Source of the DNA: Bacteroidota bacterium | Lineage (GTDB): Bacteria > Bacteroidota > Bacteroidia > Flavobacteriales_F > PHOS-HE28 | NCBI GenBank assembly: GCA_023430325.1 | Contig: JAEZAU010000067.1 | Coordinates: 1 to 26,750 of the forward strand | Length of the DNA: 26,750 nucleotides | Direction of reading: 5' to 3' | Shown here: piece by piece, positions 1-6,813 of the stretch | Position numbering within the stretch: position 1 is the first letter of the stretch | Layout of the letters: each line of letters starts with the position of its first letter | The notes under the pieces: generated by a model | Seen by the model: only the letters and a program-made list of their open reading frames with translations | The model's database searches: none | Told to the model about the DNA's origin: nothing | Translations under genes and position numbers: made by a program

Positions 1-2
1 TC

Positions 3-158
3 GATGCTCCGATGATCGTAATGCATAACCGCCTGTTGGAACTGCCAGCAAATGTAGCGGAGCGCCAACCGATGAAGCCGTTAGATTTGGCGCGGAAGCT
101 TCGATCGAGATGGGAATGGACAGGCACTACAGGGCACGTACGCGCACTTCCAGCGTAA
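3..158 (+). CDS. Possible C-terminal end of an upstream gene (partial)
   Basis: An open frame enters from the left edge and stops at a TAA at 156-158, giving about 51 residues that include LLELPANVAERQP. It is the only one of the three forward frames that stays open past base 28. The codons before base 110 resemble those of the neighbouring genes. I do not recognise the family. It overlaps the start of ftsX by 49 bp, which is long, so either the last part is a real overlapping tail or the upstream gene ends earlier (stops at 13-15 or 26-28 in the other frames) and this frame is chance. Confidence 0.3.
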   Translation, partial: DAPMIVMHNRLLELPANVAERQPMKPLDLARKLRSRWEWTGTTGHVRALPA

Positions 159-985
159 GCACCGTGATCGGGATAGCGCTGGTGCTATTCATGCTGGGCG
201 TGCTCGGATTCCTGGTGTTGAACGCGAAGGCGCTGGAACAGTACTTCCGTGAGAACGTGCGTGTGGAGCTCTTCCTTAAACGTGATCTGAAGGAAGTGGA
301 CGTGATGCATTTCCGGAAGGAACTGGACACCGAACCGTTCACTCATGAGACGAAATATGTCACTTCCGAAGAGGCCGCTGAACAACTAAAGAAGGATCTG
401 GGCGAAGATTTCCTGGGCATCCTGGGAAGCAATCCGTTGTTGCCTTCGGTGGAATTGCTCCTGGATGCGAAGTATGCGCAGCCTGACAGCATGGATTGGA
501 TAGTAGAGCATTTGAAGTCTGACCAGCGCGTACAGGAAGTCGCATACAATGCTGCCGTGGTGGAGAATATCGATGCGAACATGGGCAGGCTCGGTCTGCT
601 GGTGCTCGGCTTCACGGTGCTGCTCCTGATCATTGCCGTGGCGCTGATCAATAATACGATCAGACTTTCCATCTATAGCCGGCGATTCCTTATCCGCACC
701 ATGCATCTTGTGGGGGCCACCTCATGGTTCATCAAAAGGCCCTTCCTCGGTCAGAGCGTCTGGCATGGAATGATCGGTGCGTTGCTGGCCGTGGGACTTT
801 TGGTGGGCGGCCTTTATCTGTTGCGTACGTACATGCCAGATATGCTTGCTTTCACCGACCTGGTGGACCTGGCGATCCTTTTCGGAGCGGTGGTGCTTCT
901 GGGCCTGTTGATCTCGTCCATTTCCACATGGTTCTCCGTAGGCCGCTACCTTCGCATGAATTCCGAAGAACTCCACTGGAGCTAA
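110..985 (+). CDS. ftsX: Cell division / ABC-type permease-like protein FtsX
   Basis: FtsX is the membrane partner of the FtsE ATPase; the pair couples divisome state to peptidoglycan hydrolase activation in the periplasm. The 291-residue protein has the expected plan: a short basic N-terminus, a first membrane helix (about 17-38), a periplasmic domain of about 120 residues, then three helices (about 161-181, 219-239, 251-272). The segment after helix 2, with NNTIRLSIYS and VGAT, is the conserved cytoplasmic coupling region. Two ATGs (110 and 116) could start it and both keep the basic tail. No ftsE is adjacent. It heads a tight run with the DUF3098 gene (4-bp gap), uppP and truB, so co-transcription is likely. 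The family call is secure; hydrolase control in this organism is inferred from homologues. Confidence 0.93.
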   Translation: MGMDRHYRARTRTSSVSTVIGIALVLFMLGVLGFLVLNAKALEQYFRENVRVELFLKRDLKEVDVMHFRKELDTEPFTHETKYVTSEEAAEQLKKDLGEDFLGILGSNPLLPSVELLLDAKYAQPDSMDWIVEHLKSDQRVQEVAYNAAVVENIDANMGRLGLLVLGFTVLLLIIAVALINNTIRLSIYSRRFLIRTMHLVGATSWFIKRPFLGQSVWHGMIGALLAVGLLVGGLYLLRTYMPDMLAFTDLVDLAILFGAVVLLGLLISSISTWFSVGRYLRMNSEELHWS

Positions 986-989
986 CAAC

Positions 990-1262
990 ATGGCCAGACC
1001 TTCCAAAGAGCAGCAGATAGCCGGTAACGACATGGCCTTCACTGCGCTCAATTACAAGCTATTATTGATCGGTATCGGCGTCATCATCCTGGGCTTCATC
1101 CTTATGAGCGGTGGTGGCAGTGGAGATCCGAACGTTTTCAAGGCCGAAGAGATCTTCAGTGAAAGGCGCATCACTGTTGCTCCGATCATCACCCTGGTCG
1201 GATACATTTTCGTGGTCTACGCCATCATGAAACGTCCGGCGCGCGACGATCGCCAAGCATGA
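990..1262 (+). CDS. DUF3098 small membrane protein
   Basis: This 90-residue protein belongs to the Bacteroidota-specific DUF3098 family. It has two membrane helices (about 22-40 and 62-80) separated by a polar loop with the family signature MSGGGSGDPNVF followed by RRITVAPI. The N-terminus is polar and the C-terminus is basic, so both ends probably face the cytoplasm. It starts 4 bp after ftsX and its stop overlaps the uppP start (ATGA at 1259-1262), so it is translationally coupled to both. No function is known. The place between a divisome gene and a lipid-carrier gene suggests an envelope-assembly role, which is inference only. Confidence 0.9.
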   Translation: MARPSKEQQIAGNDMAFTALNYKLLLIGIGVIILGFILMSGGGSGDPNVFKAEEIFSERRITVAPIITLVGYIFVVYAIMKRPARDDRQA

Positions 1263-2053
1263 CCTGGCTTGAAGCGGTGATCCTCGCGATCATCGAAGGC
1301 CTTACTGAATTTCTGCCTGTATCCAGCACGGGGCACATGATCATCGGCAGCACGATCATGGGGATCGCGCAGGATGATTTCGTGAAGCTGTTCACTGTGG
1401 CGATCCAGTTCGGTGCCATCCTTTCCGTGGTCGCGTTGTATGTCCGGCGTTTCTTTCAAGGAATGGACCTTTATTACAAGCTCTTCATCGCAGTGATCCC
1501 CGCCATTCTGGCCGGTGTGCTGCTGAAGGATCTTATCGATGCGTTGCTGGAGAACGTGCTCGTGGTGGGCATCATGCTTTTTCTTGGAGGCATCGTATTC
1601 CTGTTCATCGATCGGTGGACACCTGGGGGCACTTCCAATGCACCCACCAAGGTCACTTACCGGCAGGCTGTGACCATCGGTGTATTCCAATGTCTGGCGA
1701 TAATTCCCGGCGTGTCCCGGAGTGCGGCAACGATCATTGGTGGAATGACACAAGGACTCACGCGCGTGCAGGCCGCAGAATTCAGTTTCTTCCTTGCCGT
1801 ACCCACCATGCTGGGTGCCACCATGAAATCGATCTACGATTATGTGAAGCTGGGCGGCCAGATCACCACCCATCACCTTGAGGTCTTTGCGATCGGCAAC
1901 ATCGTGGCGTTCATTGTAGCGATCATCGCCATCAAGTCGTTCATCAGTTTCCTTAGTAAGCATGGGTTCAAGGCCTTTGGTTGGTACCGGATCGCAGTGG
2001 GTGGGGCCATCATCCTGCTCTATATGCTGAACGTGCCCATGCAGATGTTCTGA
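1259..2053 (+). CDS. uppP: Undecaprenyl-diphosphate phosphatase UppP (BacA family)
   Basis: UppP removes a phosphate from undecaprenyl diphosphate at the membrane, regenerating the lipid carrier used for peptidoglycan and surface polysaccharide export; extra copies confer bacitracin resistance in other bacteria. The 264-residue polytopic protein carries both family signatures: EGLTEFLPVSSTGH at residues 13-26 (active-site glutamates and the SSTGH loop) and PGVSRSAATI at 150-159 (catalytic Ser/Arg region). Length is normal for the family. The start overlaps the DUF3098 stop by ATGA, and its own stop TGA shares one base with the truB start. This supports a four-gene operon. Confidence 0.97.
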   Translation: MTWLEAVILAIIEGLTEFLPVSSTGHMIIGSTIMGIAQDDFVKLFTVAIQFGAILSVVALYVRRFFQGMDLYYKLFIAVIPAILAGVLLKDLIDALLENVLVVGIMLFLGGIVFLFIDRWTPGGTSNAPTKVTYRQAVTIGVFQCLAIIPGVSRSAATIIGGMTQGLTRVQAAEFSFFLAVPTMLGATMKSIYDYVKLGGQITTHHLEVFAIGNIVAFIVAIIAIKSFISFLSKHGFKAFGWYRIAVGGAIILLYMLNVPMQMF

Positions 2054-2805
2054 TGGCGGCCGGCGAAAAGAAGTTGGATCACGTCTTCACGCCAGATACG
2101 GGTGGTCTGATCCTGGTGGATAAACCACTTCGCTGGACAAGTTTCGATGTGGTGAACAAGATCCGTGGTGCCATGAGGAGCGTGGTGCAACGGAAGAATT
2201 TCAAGGTCGGCCACGCCGGAACGCTCGATCCATTGGCCACAGGTCTGTTGATCCTTGCTTATGGACCTTTCACCAAGAAACTGCCGCACATCACCGGGGA
2301 AAGGAAGATCTATACAGGTACCATGACGTTGGGCTCCATTACGCCCAGCTACGATCTGGAGACCGTGCCTGAGCCATCAGGCGACCCCGATGGCATTACC
2401 GACCGGCAGATCGAAGAAGCTTTCAGCCGCTTCACCGGTGAAGTGATGCAGCATCCACCGCTCTACTCGGCCAAGAGACATGAAGGCGAACGAGGCTATT
2501 TCCTGGCGCGCGAAGGATCACAGGTGCAAATGCCGGCCGTAAAGGTGACCATCGACAAGCTCCAATTGATCGATCGCCAGGGACCGGACGTTCATTTTGA
2601 AGTTCATGTGAGCAAGGGCACCTATATACGATCGCTGGCACATGACATTGGCCGGATGCTGGGTTGCGGGGCACATTTGAGTTCGTTGCGGCGTACTTCC
2701 ATCGGTGAGTATCACGTGCAGGACGCGCTTCCCCCGCTTGATTGGGCGCAACATATTGCACCGCTGCGGGGCAGGGCAAATTCCGGCGAGGTCACCGATC
2801 GTTGA
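2053..2805 (+). CDS. truB: tRNA pseudouridine(55) synthase TruB
   Basis: TruB converts U55 to pseudouridine in the T-loop of tRNAs. The ATG at 2053 overlaps the uppP stop (TGATG) and gives 250 residues beginning MAAGEKK. An in-frame extension upstream (to about 1981) would lie inside uppP and adds nothing TruB-like. The catalytic motif GHAGTLDPLATG is present with the nucleophile Asp59. Further family blocks follow: VDKP near residue 22, the PPLYSA segment with a downstream Tyr and Arg, and KGTYIRSLAHDIG. The charged residues just after PPLYSA differ slightly from the usual pattern, but the fold blocks are intact. It is the last gene of the ftsX operon; a 125-bp gap follows. Confidence 0.96.
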   Translation: MAAGEKKLDHVFTPDTGGLILVDKPLRWTSFDVVNKIRGAMRSVVQRKNFKVGHAGTLDPLATGLLILAYGPFTKKLPHITGERKIYTGTMTLGSITPSYDLETVPEPSGDPDGITDRQIEEAFSRFTGEVMQHPPLYSAKRHEGERGYFLAREGSQVQMPAVKVTIDKLQLIDRQGPDVHFEVHVSKGTYIRSLAHDIGRMLGCGAHLSSLRRTSIGEYHVQDALPPLDWAQHIAPLRGRANSGEVTDR

Positions 2806-2876
2806 GAAGGATAGTGACGAGCGTCATTGTAAAATACTGATGTCCAGAACCTTTCCTTATGGGCTCTTTATGACAT

Positions 2877-2884
2877 TATCTTCG
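2877..2884 (+). promoter_or_regulatory. -7-type motif TATCTTCG upstream of queA
   Basis: Matches TAnnTTCG, a variant of the Bacteroidota -7 element TAnnTTTG. It lies in the 125-bp truB-queA gap, 46 bp before the queA ATG. No clear -33 TTG is visible at the right distance, so the call rests on the motif and its recurrence at other starts in this window. Confidence 0.4.
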
Positions 2885-2930
2885 GCCCCCCAAACACCAC
2901 CGTAGAGGGCCCGTAAGCCCGGCATTCACC

Positions 2931-3980
2931 ATGAAGCTCAATGCATTCAAATTCAATCTTCCCAAGGAACAGATCGCGCTTTATCCTACCAAGGATAGGG
3001 ATGGCAGCCGCCTGATGGTGCTGCATCGCAAGGATGGGAAGATCGAACACAAGAAGTTCCGCGACATTCTTGACTATTACGACGAGGGCGACGTCTTCGT
3101 GCTGAACAATACCCGCGTTTTCCCCGCGCGCATGTGGGGCAACAAGGAGAAGACCGGTGCCAAGATCGAGGTCTTCATGTTGCGCGAGCTCAATCGTGAC
3201 AGCCTGCTATGGGATGTGATCGTCGATCCGGCACGCAAGATCCGCATTGGCAACAAGCTCTATTTCGGCAAGGATGATGAGTTGGTGGCCGAGGTCATCG
3301 ACAACACCACCAGCCGTGGCCGCACGCTCAGGTTCCTTTTCGATGGAACGTACGATGAGTTCAAGCGCACGATCACCGAAATGGGTGAAACACCGCTGCC
3401 GCGTTACATCAAGCGGGAGACCGAACCGAGCGATGCCGAGCGGTACCAGACCATCTTTGCCAAGCATGAAGGTGCTGTGGCTGCACCCACCGCAGGCCTG
3501 CACTTCAGCCGTGAACTGATGAAGCGTATGGAGTTGAAGGGCATCAACTTCGCAGAGATCACCCTGCACATCGGTCTCGGTACTTTCAGGCCGGTGGAAG
3601 TGGAAGATCTGACGAAACACAAGACCGACAGTGAGCAGATGATCATCACCCGGGAAGCGTGTGAGATCGTGAACAAGGCGAAGGATAAACGCAAGCGCGT
3701 TTGTGCCGTTGGCACCACCACCATGCGAGCCATGGAAAGCAGTGTGAGTACCGATAATCACATCAAGCCGATGAACGGATGGACGAGCAAGTTCATCTTC
3801 CCGCCGTATGATTTCAGTATCGCCGATAGCATGATCACCAATTTCCACATGCCCGAGAGCACCCTGTTGATGCAGGTAACGGCATTCGGCGGTTATGATC
3901 ATGTAATGGAGGCTTACAAGGTCGCGATCAAGGAGAAGTATCGTTTCTTCAGCTATGGCGACGCCATGTTGATCGTCTAG
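2931..3980 (+). CDS. queA: S-adenosylmethionine:tRNA ribosyltransferase-isomerase QueA
   Basis: QueA transfers and isomerises the ribosyl part of S-adenosylmethionine onto preQ1 in tRNA, making epoxyqueuosine, the next-to-last step of queuosine synthesis. The 349-residue protein starts MKLNAFKFNLP and contains the family blocks in order: LNNTRVFPAR, TPLPRYIKR, YQTIFAKHEGAVAAPTAGLHF (written here in two pieces: YQTIFAKHEG and AVAAPTAGLHF), HIGLGTFRPV, and near the C-terminus ITNFHMPESTLLM. Length is normal. It stands alone: 125 bp separate it from truB and a terminator-like hairpin follows the stop. Other queuosine genes are not in the window. Confidence 0.97.
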   Translation: MKLNAFKFNLPKEQIALYPTKDRDGSRLMVLHRKDGKIEHKKFRDILDYYDEGDVFVLNNTRVFPARMWGNKEKTGAKIEVFMLRELNRDSLLWDVIVDPARKIRIGNKLYFGKDDELVAEVIDNTTSRGRTLRFLFDGTYDEFKRTITEMGETPLPRYIKRETEPSDAERYQTIFAKHEGAVAAPTAGLHFSRELMKRMELKGINFAEITLHIGLGTFRPVEVEDLTKHKTDSEQMIITREACEIVNKAKDKRKRVCAVGTTTMRAMESSVSTDNHIKPMNGWTSKFIFPPYDFSIADSMITNFHMPESTLLMQVTAFGGYDHVMEAYKVAIKEKYRFFSYGDAMLIV

Positions 3981-4000
3981 GTCACCTTGCCATCAATAAC

Positions 4001-4034
4001 GGAGCGCGGATCTTGGTGTCCGCGTTCTGCTTTT
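4001..4034 (+). terminator. Terminator-like hairpin after queA
   Basis: A 10-bp stem with two G-U pairs (4001-4010 with 4019-4028, core CGCGGA/TCCGCG) closes an 8-base loop and is followed by GCTTTT. It sits 21 bp after the queA stop, so it may be a rho-independent terminator. It covers the TTG/GTG codons at 4013-4018 that would otherwise be the first possible starts of ispD, arguing against those starts. Confidence 0.5.
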
Positions 4035-4051
4035 ACGTCATCTTTGGGTTC

Positions 4052-4714
4052 TTGGAGCGTGCAACGATCATCGTGGCCGGTGGAAGCGGCAGGCGCATGG
4101 GCGCCGATGTGCCCAAGCAATTCATGCTGTTGAAGGGAAAGCCGGTGCTTTTCCACACATTGAAAGCGTTCCATGCGTTCGATCCGCAGATGATGATCGT
4201 TCTCGTGCTGCCGATCGAACATCATCGGACATGGATGGATCTTTGCGCGGAGCATCGGATCGATATTCAACATGGCATTGTTGCCGGAGGACAAGAGCGC
4301 TGGCACAGCGTGAAGGCCGGTCTCGATCGGATCACTTTTCCAGATGGGATCGTTGCCGTGCACGATGGTGTGCGTCCATTGATCTCGGTAGATCTTATCT
4401 CACGCTGTTCCGATCATGCGGAAAGAACAGGATCGGCAATACCGGTAACACCGATCAGCTCAAGTGTCCGCAAGATCACCGATGCGGGGAGTGAGGCCGT
4501 CGATCGAACGAAGCTCAGATCGGTGCAGACACCGCAATGCTTCCGGATCGCTCTTTTACGCCGCGCATTTGAAATGCCGTTCGATCCAACCTTCACCGAT
4601 GAAGCCACCATGATCGAGCGGTTGGGAGAGAATGTATCATTGGTGGAAGGGGAGGAGCGCAACATCAAGATCACCACACCCACGGATCTGAAGGTCGCTG
4701 AGGTCCTGTTATAG
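4052..4714 (+). CDS. ispD: 2-C-methyl-D-erythritol 4-phosphate cytidylyltransferase IspD
   Basis: IspD joins CTP and methylerythritol phosphate in the non-mevalonate isoprenoid pathway. Family blocks are clear: IIVAGGSGRRMG with following PKQF (CTP-binding loop), VAVHDGVRP, KLRSVQTPQ, and at the end EGEERNIKITTPTDLK. The frame is open back to a TTG at 4013, but the extra residues are hydrophobic, IspD proteins normally begin 4-8 residues before the glycine-rich loop, and the upstream part lies over a hairpin. I therefore choose the TTG at 4052, giving 220 residues beginning LERATIIVAGG. No ATG is available. An imperfect -7 motif CATCTTTG ends 5 bp before this start. The product feeds the pathway used by the polyprenyl synthase at 6814. 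Confidence 0.93.
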   Translation: MERATIIVAGGSGRRMGADVPKQFMLLKGKPVLFHTLKAFHAFDPQMMIVLVLPIEHHRTWMDLCAEHRIDIQHGIVAGGQERWHSVKAGLDRITFPDGIVAVHDGVRPLISVDLISRCSDHAERTGSAIPVTPISSSVRKITDAGSEAVDRTKLRSVQTPQCFRIALLRRAFEMPFDPTFTDEATMIERLGENVSLVEGEERNIKITTPTDLKVAEVLL

Positions 4715-4742
4715 CGATAGCGGCCACCCATACTGCCTTCCG

Positions 4743-4750
4743 TACCTTTG
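4743..4750 (+). promoter_or_regulatory. -7 motif TACCTTTG upstream of rlmN
   Basis: A perfect TAnnTTTG Bacteroidota -7 element ends 10 bp before the rlmN ATG, implying a very short 5' leader. No TTG -33 element is seen at 17-23 bp. Confidence 0.5.
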
Positions 4751-4760
4751 TATTTCCTCA

Positions 4761-5843
4761 ATGTCCACGCCGCTTCCAGATATCCGCAACCTCGATCGAG
4801 AGGCTCTTTCAGCTCTTGTTCAAGAGTTGGGAGAGAGACCTTATCGAACCAAGCAGATATGGGAATGGCTCTGGAAGAAGAAGGCGCGCACGCTGGAGGA
4901 AATGACCGATCTGCCAAAGGCATTTCGTATTCAACTCGCGCAACGCGTCATTCTGCGGCCACTGCAGCTCGCTGAAGAGCAGCGAAGCCAGGATGGCACG
5001 GTGAAATGCGCCTTCAGGACGTGGGATGGTCATGTGGTGGAAGGCGTGCTGATCCCCACGCCGACAAGGCTTACAGCTTGCATCAGCAGCCAGATCGGTT
5101 GCAGCCTTACGTGCAGTTTTTGCGCCACCGGAAAGCTTAAACGCATACGGAACCTGGATGCCGGTGAGATCTTCGATCAGGTGGTGATGATCGATGCGCT
5201 GGCACATAAGTATTACAAGGAAGGTCTCACCAACATCGTTTACATGGGCATGGGTGAGCCGTTGCTGAACTATGCCAGCACGTTGAGCAGCGCAGAGCGC
5301 ATCACCGCTGAGGATGGTCTTGGTATGAGTGCGAAACGGATCACCGTAAGCACTGCAGGTATCGCCAAGATGATCCGCAAACTGGCCGATGATGGCGCCA
5401 AATTCAATCTGGCCTTGAGCCTTCACGCAGCGAATGACGCGAAGCGGGATCGCATCATGCCGATCAATGAGCAGAATTCACTTACGGAGCTGAAGGAAGC
5501 GCTTCGCTACTACACACGCACCACGGGAAAGCCGGTCACTTTCGAATATATACTGTTGCGCAATTTCAATGATTCGCTTGCCGATGCCCAGGAGCTGGTG
5601 AAATATGCCAGCGATGTTCACGCGAAAGTGAACCTGATCGAGTACAACCCGATCGATGATGCAGGCTTCGGACGAAGCGATGCAAATGTCGCGGAAGCCT
5701 TCCAGCAGCATCTGGAAAAAAAGGGCATCGTCGCCAGGATACGTCGCAGCCGTGGCCGGGATATAGATGCCGCGTGCGGGCAGCTTGCCAACAAGAACGA
5801 GCCTGCTTTGAAGGATGGTGAACGAGTGCTGAAAAAGGCCTAG
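4761..5843 (+). CDS. rlmN: Dual-specificity RNA methyltransferase RlmN
   Basis: RlmN is a radical-SAM enzyme that methylates C2 of A2503 in 23S rRNA and A37 of some tRNAs. The 360-residue protein has an N-terminal helical accessory domain, then the iron-sulfur motif C114-xxx-C118-xx-C121 (CSLTCSFC), a SAM-binding GMGEPLLN segment, and Cys339 in DAACGQLANK, the mechanistic cysteine that carries the methyl group. The conserved VEGV lies near residue 93. Length and N-terminus fit the family. The stop codon (TAG, 5841-5843) lies inside the left arm of the large inverted repeat at 5840-6007, so the last base pairs of the gene belong to that element. Confidence 0.97.
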   Translation: MSTPLPDIRNLDREALSALVQELGERPYRTKQIWEWLWKKKARTLEEMTDLPKAFRIQLAQRVILRPLQLAEEQRSQDGTVKCAFRTWDGHVVEGVLIPTPTRLTACISSQIGCSLTCSFCATGKLKRIRNLDAGEIFDQVVMIDALAHKYYKEGLTNIVYMGMGEPLLNYASTLSSAERITAEDGLGMSAKRITVSTAGIAKMIRKLADDGAKFNLALSLHAANDAKRDRIMPINEQNSLTELKEALRYYTRTTGKPVTFEYILLRNFNDSLADAQELVKYASDVHAKVNLIEYNPIDDAGFGRSDANVAEAFQQHLEKKGIVARIRRSRGRDIDAACGQLANKNEPALKDGERVLKKA

Positions 5844-6007
5844 AAGACATCTCCAAAATACTTTTGGTAAGCGAGCGCGATGGATCTTTCGCTCAGACTA
5901 GGCGTGAAAGCCGCGCATAGCGGGGCTCTCTGTAAGGACTTTCACAACGAAGTATGAGCGAAAGAGACCCGTGCGTAGCCCGAAGGGTATTTTGAGATGT
6001 CTTCTAG
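5840..6007. repeat. Large nested inverted repeat between convergent genes
   Basis: The outer arms are 5840-5861 and 5987-6007: CTAGAAGACATCTC pairs exactly with GAGATGTCTTCTAG, and after one bulged C at 5854, AAAATAC pairs with GTATTTT. Nested inside are TCTTTCGCTCA (5885-5895) with TGAGCGAAAGA (5955-5965), GTGAAAG (5904-5910) with CTTTCAC (5939-5945), and CCGC/GCGG (5911-5914 with 5920-5923). Folded, this is one long rod with internal loops. The rlmN stop codon and the stop codon of the converging gene pair base-for-base in the stem. There is no coding capacity. It could be a bidirectional terminator, a MITE- or REP-like dispersed element, or a structured RNA. Confidence 0.85.
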
Positions 6008-6726
6008 AATCCTATCCCGACCTTCGCGCCAAGGAACACGGCGGGTATCCGGTCCTTTCGCTCCTCTACATCATATGTATAGGTGGCAGGCTGTTGTGTC
6101 AGATCGATCCGTTCCTGCACCACCATCATGTGGCGGTCGCGAAAGGCAATTCCGCCATAAAAGTCGAAAAGCCAGTTGCTGGAATAGCTGAGCATCTGGT
6201 ACCCGAAAAGCATGCGGATATCATTATAGGTACGCACATCATGCAGGCGCGCGTCTTCGATGAACGTGCCGTCCGGTTGGCGTACGAGGATGGCTTTTTC
6301 ATACCGCAGATGTCCGAAGGATGGTTGAACGTACCAGCCTTGCGGCTCAAGGTCCTCGGTGAAATACCACCGCAAGCCGCCCTGGTAACTGATGTTCGGC
6401 ACTATCTCCGTGCCCGCGCCGAAATCATCCGCATCATCGCCGGCGAAGCTCATCGCCAGATAATTCCGCAAGGTCACGCCCACGGCCAGTTCTACGCTCA
6501 GCTTATAGGTCAACGCTCTTTCATAATAGAGCGGCACCTCGCCACGGAAGAACAATAGCGGATTCGCCTTCACCACGTTCTTCACCACGTCCACCGTATC
6601 GAATTCCTGCGCCAGCCGGTCCTTGTAAAGGATGACACGCGGCTTGGTCTCCTGCGCGATCCCCCGAATTGTGAAAATGAGCAACAAAGTGAGGACAGGG
6701 AGACGGGCCCAGGTAAAGGGGATCAT
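6004..6726 (-). CDS. Probable outer-membrane beta-barrel-like protein
   Basis: The 240-residue product begins MIPFTWARLPVLTLLLIF, a typical signal peptide ending near GIAQ (residue 25). The rest is rich in alternating aromatic/hydrophobic strands (for example VEVPLYYE-like and LRWYFTEDL segments), with polar turns and a C-terminal GIGF, the terminal Phe expected of a BAM-inserted barrel. The length suits an 8-10-stranded barrel. I do not recognise a named family; it resembles DUF3575-type envelope proteins only loosely. The frame is open upstream to 6927, but that would overlap the divergent polyprenyl synthase, whereas the ATG at 6726 is preceded 6 bp upstream by a TATCTTCG motif. Its stop lies in the right arm of the inverted repeat. 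Confidence 0.7.
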   Translation of the reverse strand: MIPFTWARLPVLTLLLIFTIRGIAQETKPRVILYKDRLAQEFDTVDVVKNVVKANPLLFFRGEVPLYYERALTYKLSVELAVGVTLRNYLAMSFAGDDADDFGAGTEIVPNISYQGGLRWYFTEDLEPQGWYVQPSFGHLRYEKAILVRQPDGTFIEDARLHDVRTYNDIRMLFGYQMLSYSSNWLFDFYGGIAFRDRHMMVVQERIDLTQQPATYTYDVEERKDRIPAVFLGAKVGIGF

Positions 6727-6732
6727 GCCCAA

Positions 6733-6740
6733 CGAAGATA
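6733..6740 (-). promoter_or_regulatory. -7-type motif TATCTTCG upstream of the 6004-6726 gene
   Basis: On the minus strand this TAnnTTCG element ends 6 bp before the ATG at 6726. It supports that start and implies an almost leaderless transcript. Confidence 0.45.
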
Positions 6741-6813
6741 TATCGGTGATCGCGGTCCGTACAACAATCCATCGGAGGAGCCTCAACAGCCCGATCCCGA
6801 TATTTGGCCCTGC

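Noticed and set aside
1217..1963. Long minus-strand open frame opposite uppP (248 codons)
   Set aside because: Low-complexity His/Asp/Arg-rich translation, a shadow of uppP on the other strand; uppP has both signature motifs.
2811..2830. Small palindrome TGACGAGCGTCA after truB
   Set aside because: The stem is 4 bp once a loop is allowed and no T-run follows; could be chance.
3207..3902. Minus-strand open frame opposite queA
   Set aside because: No family features; the plus-strand QueA blocks are complete across the same bases.
5971..6558. Plus-strand 195-codon frame opposite the outer-membrane-like gene
   Set aside because: It starts inside the inverted repeat and lacks a signal peptide or domain; the minus strand has a signal peptide, a promoter-like motif and a barrel-type C-terminus.
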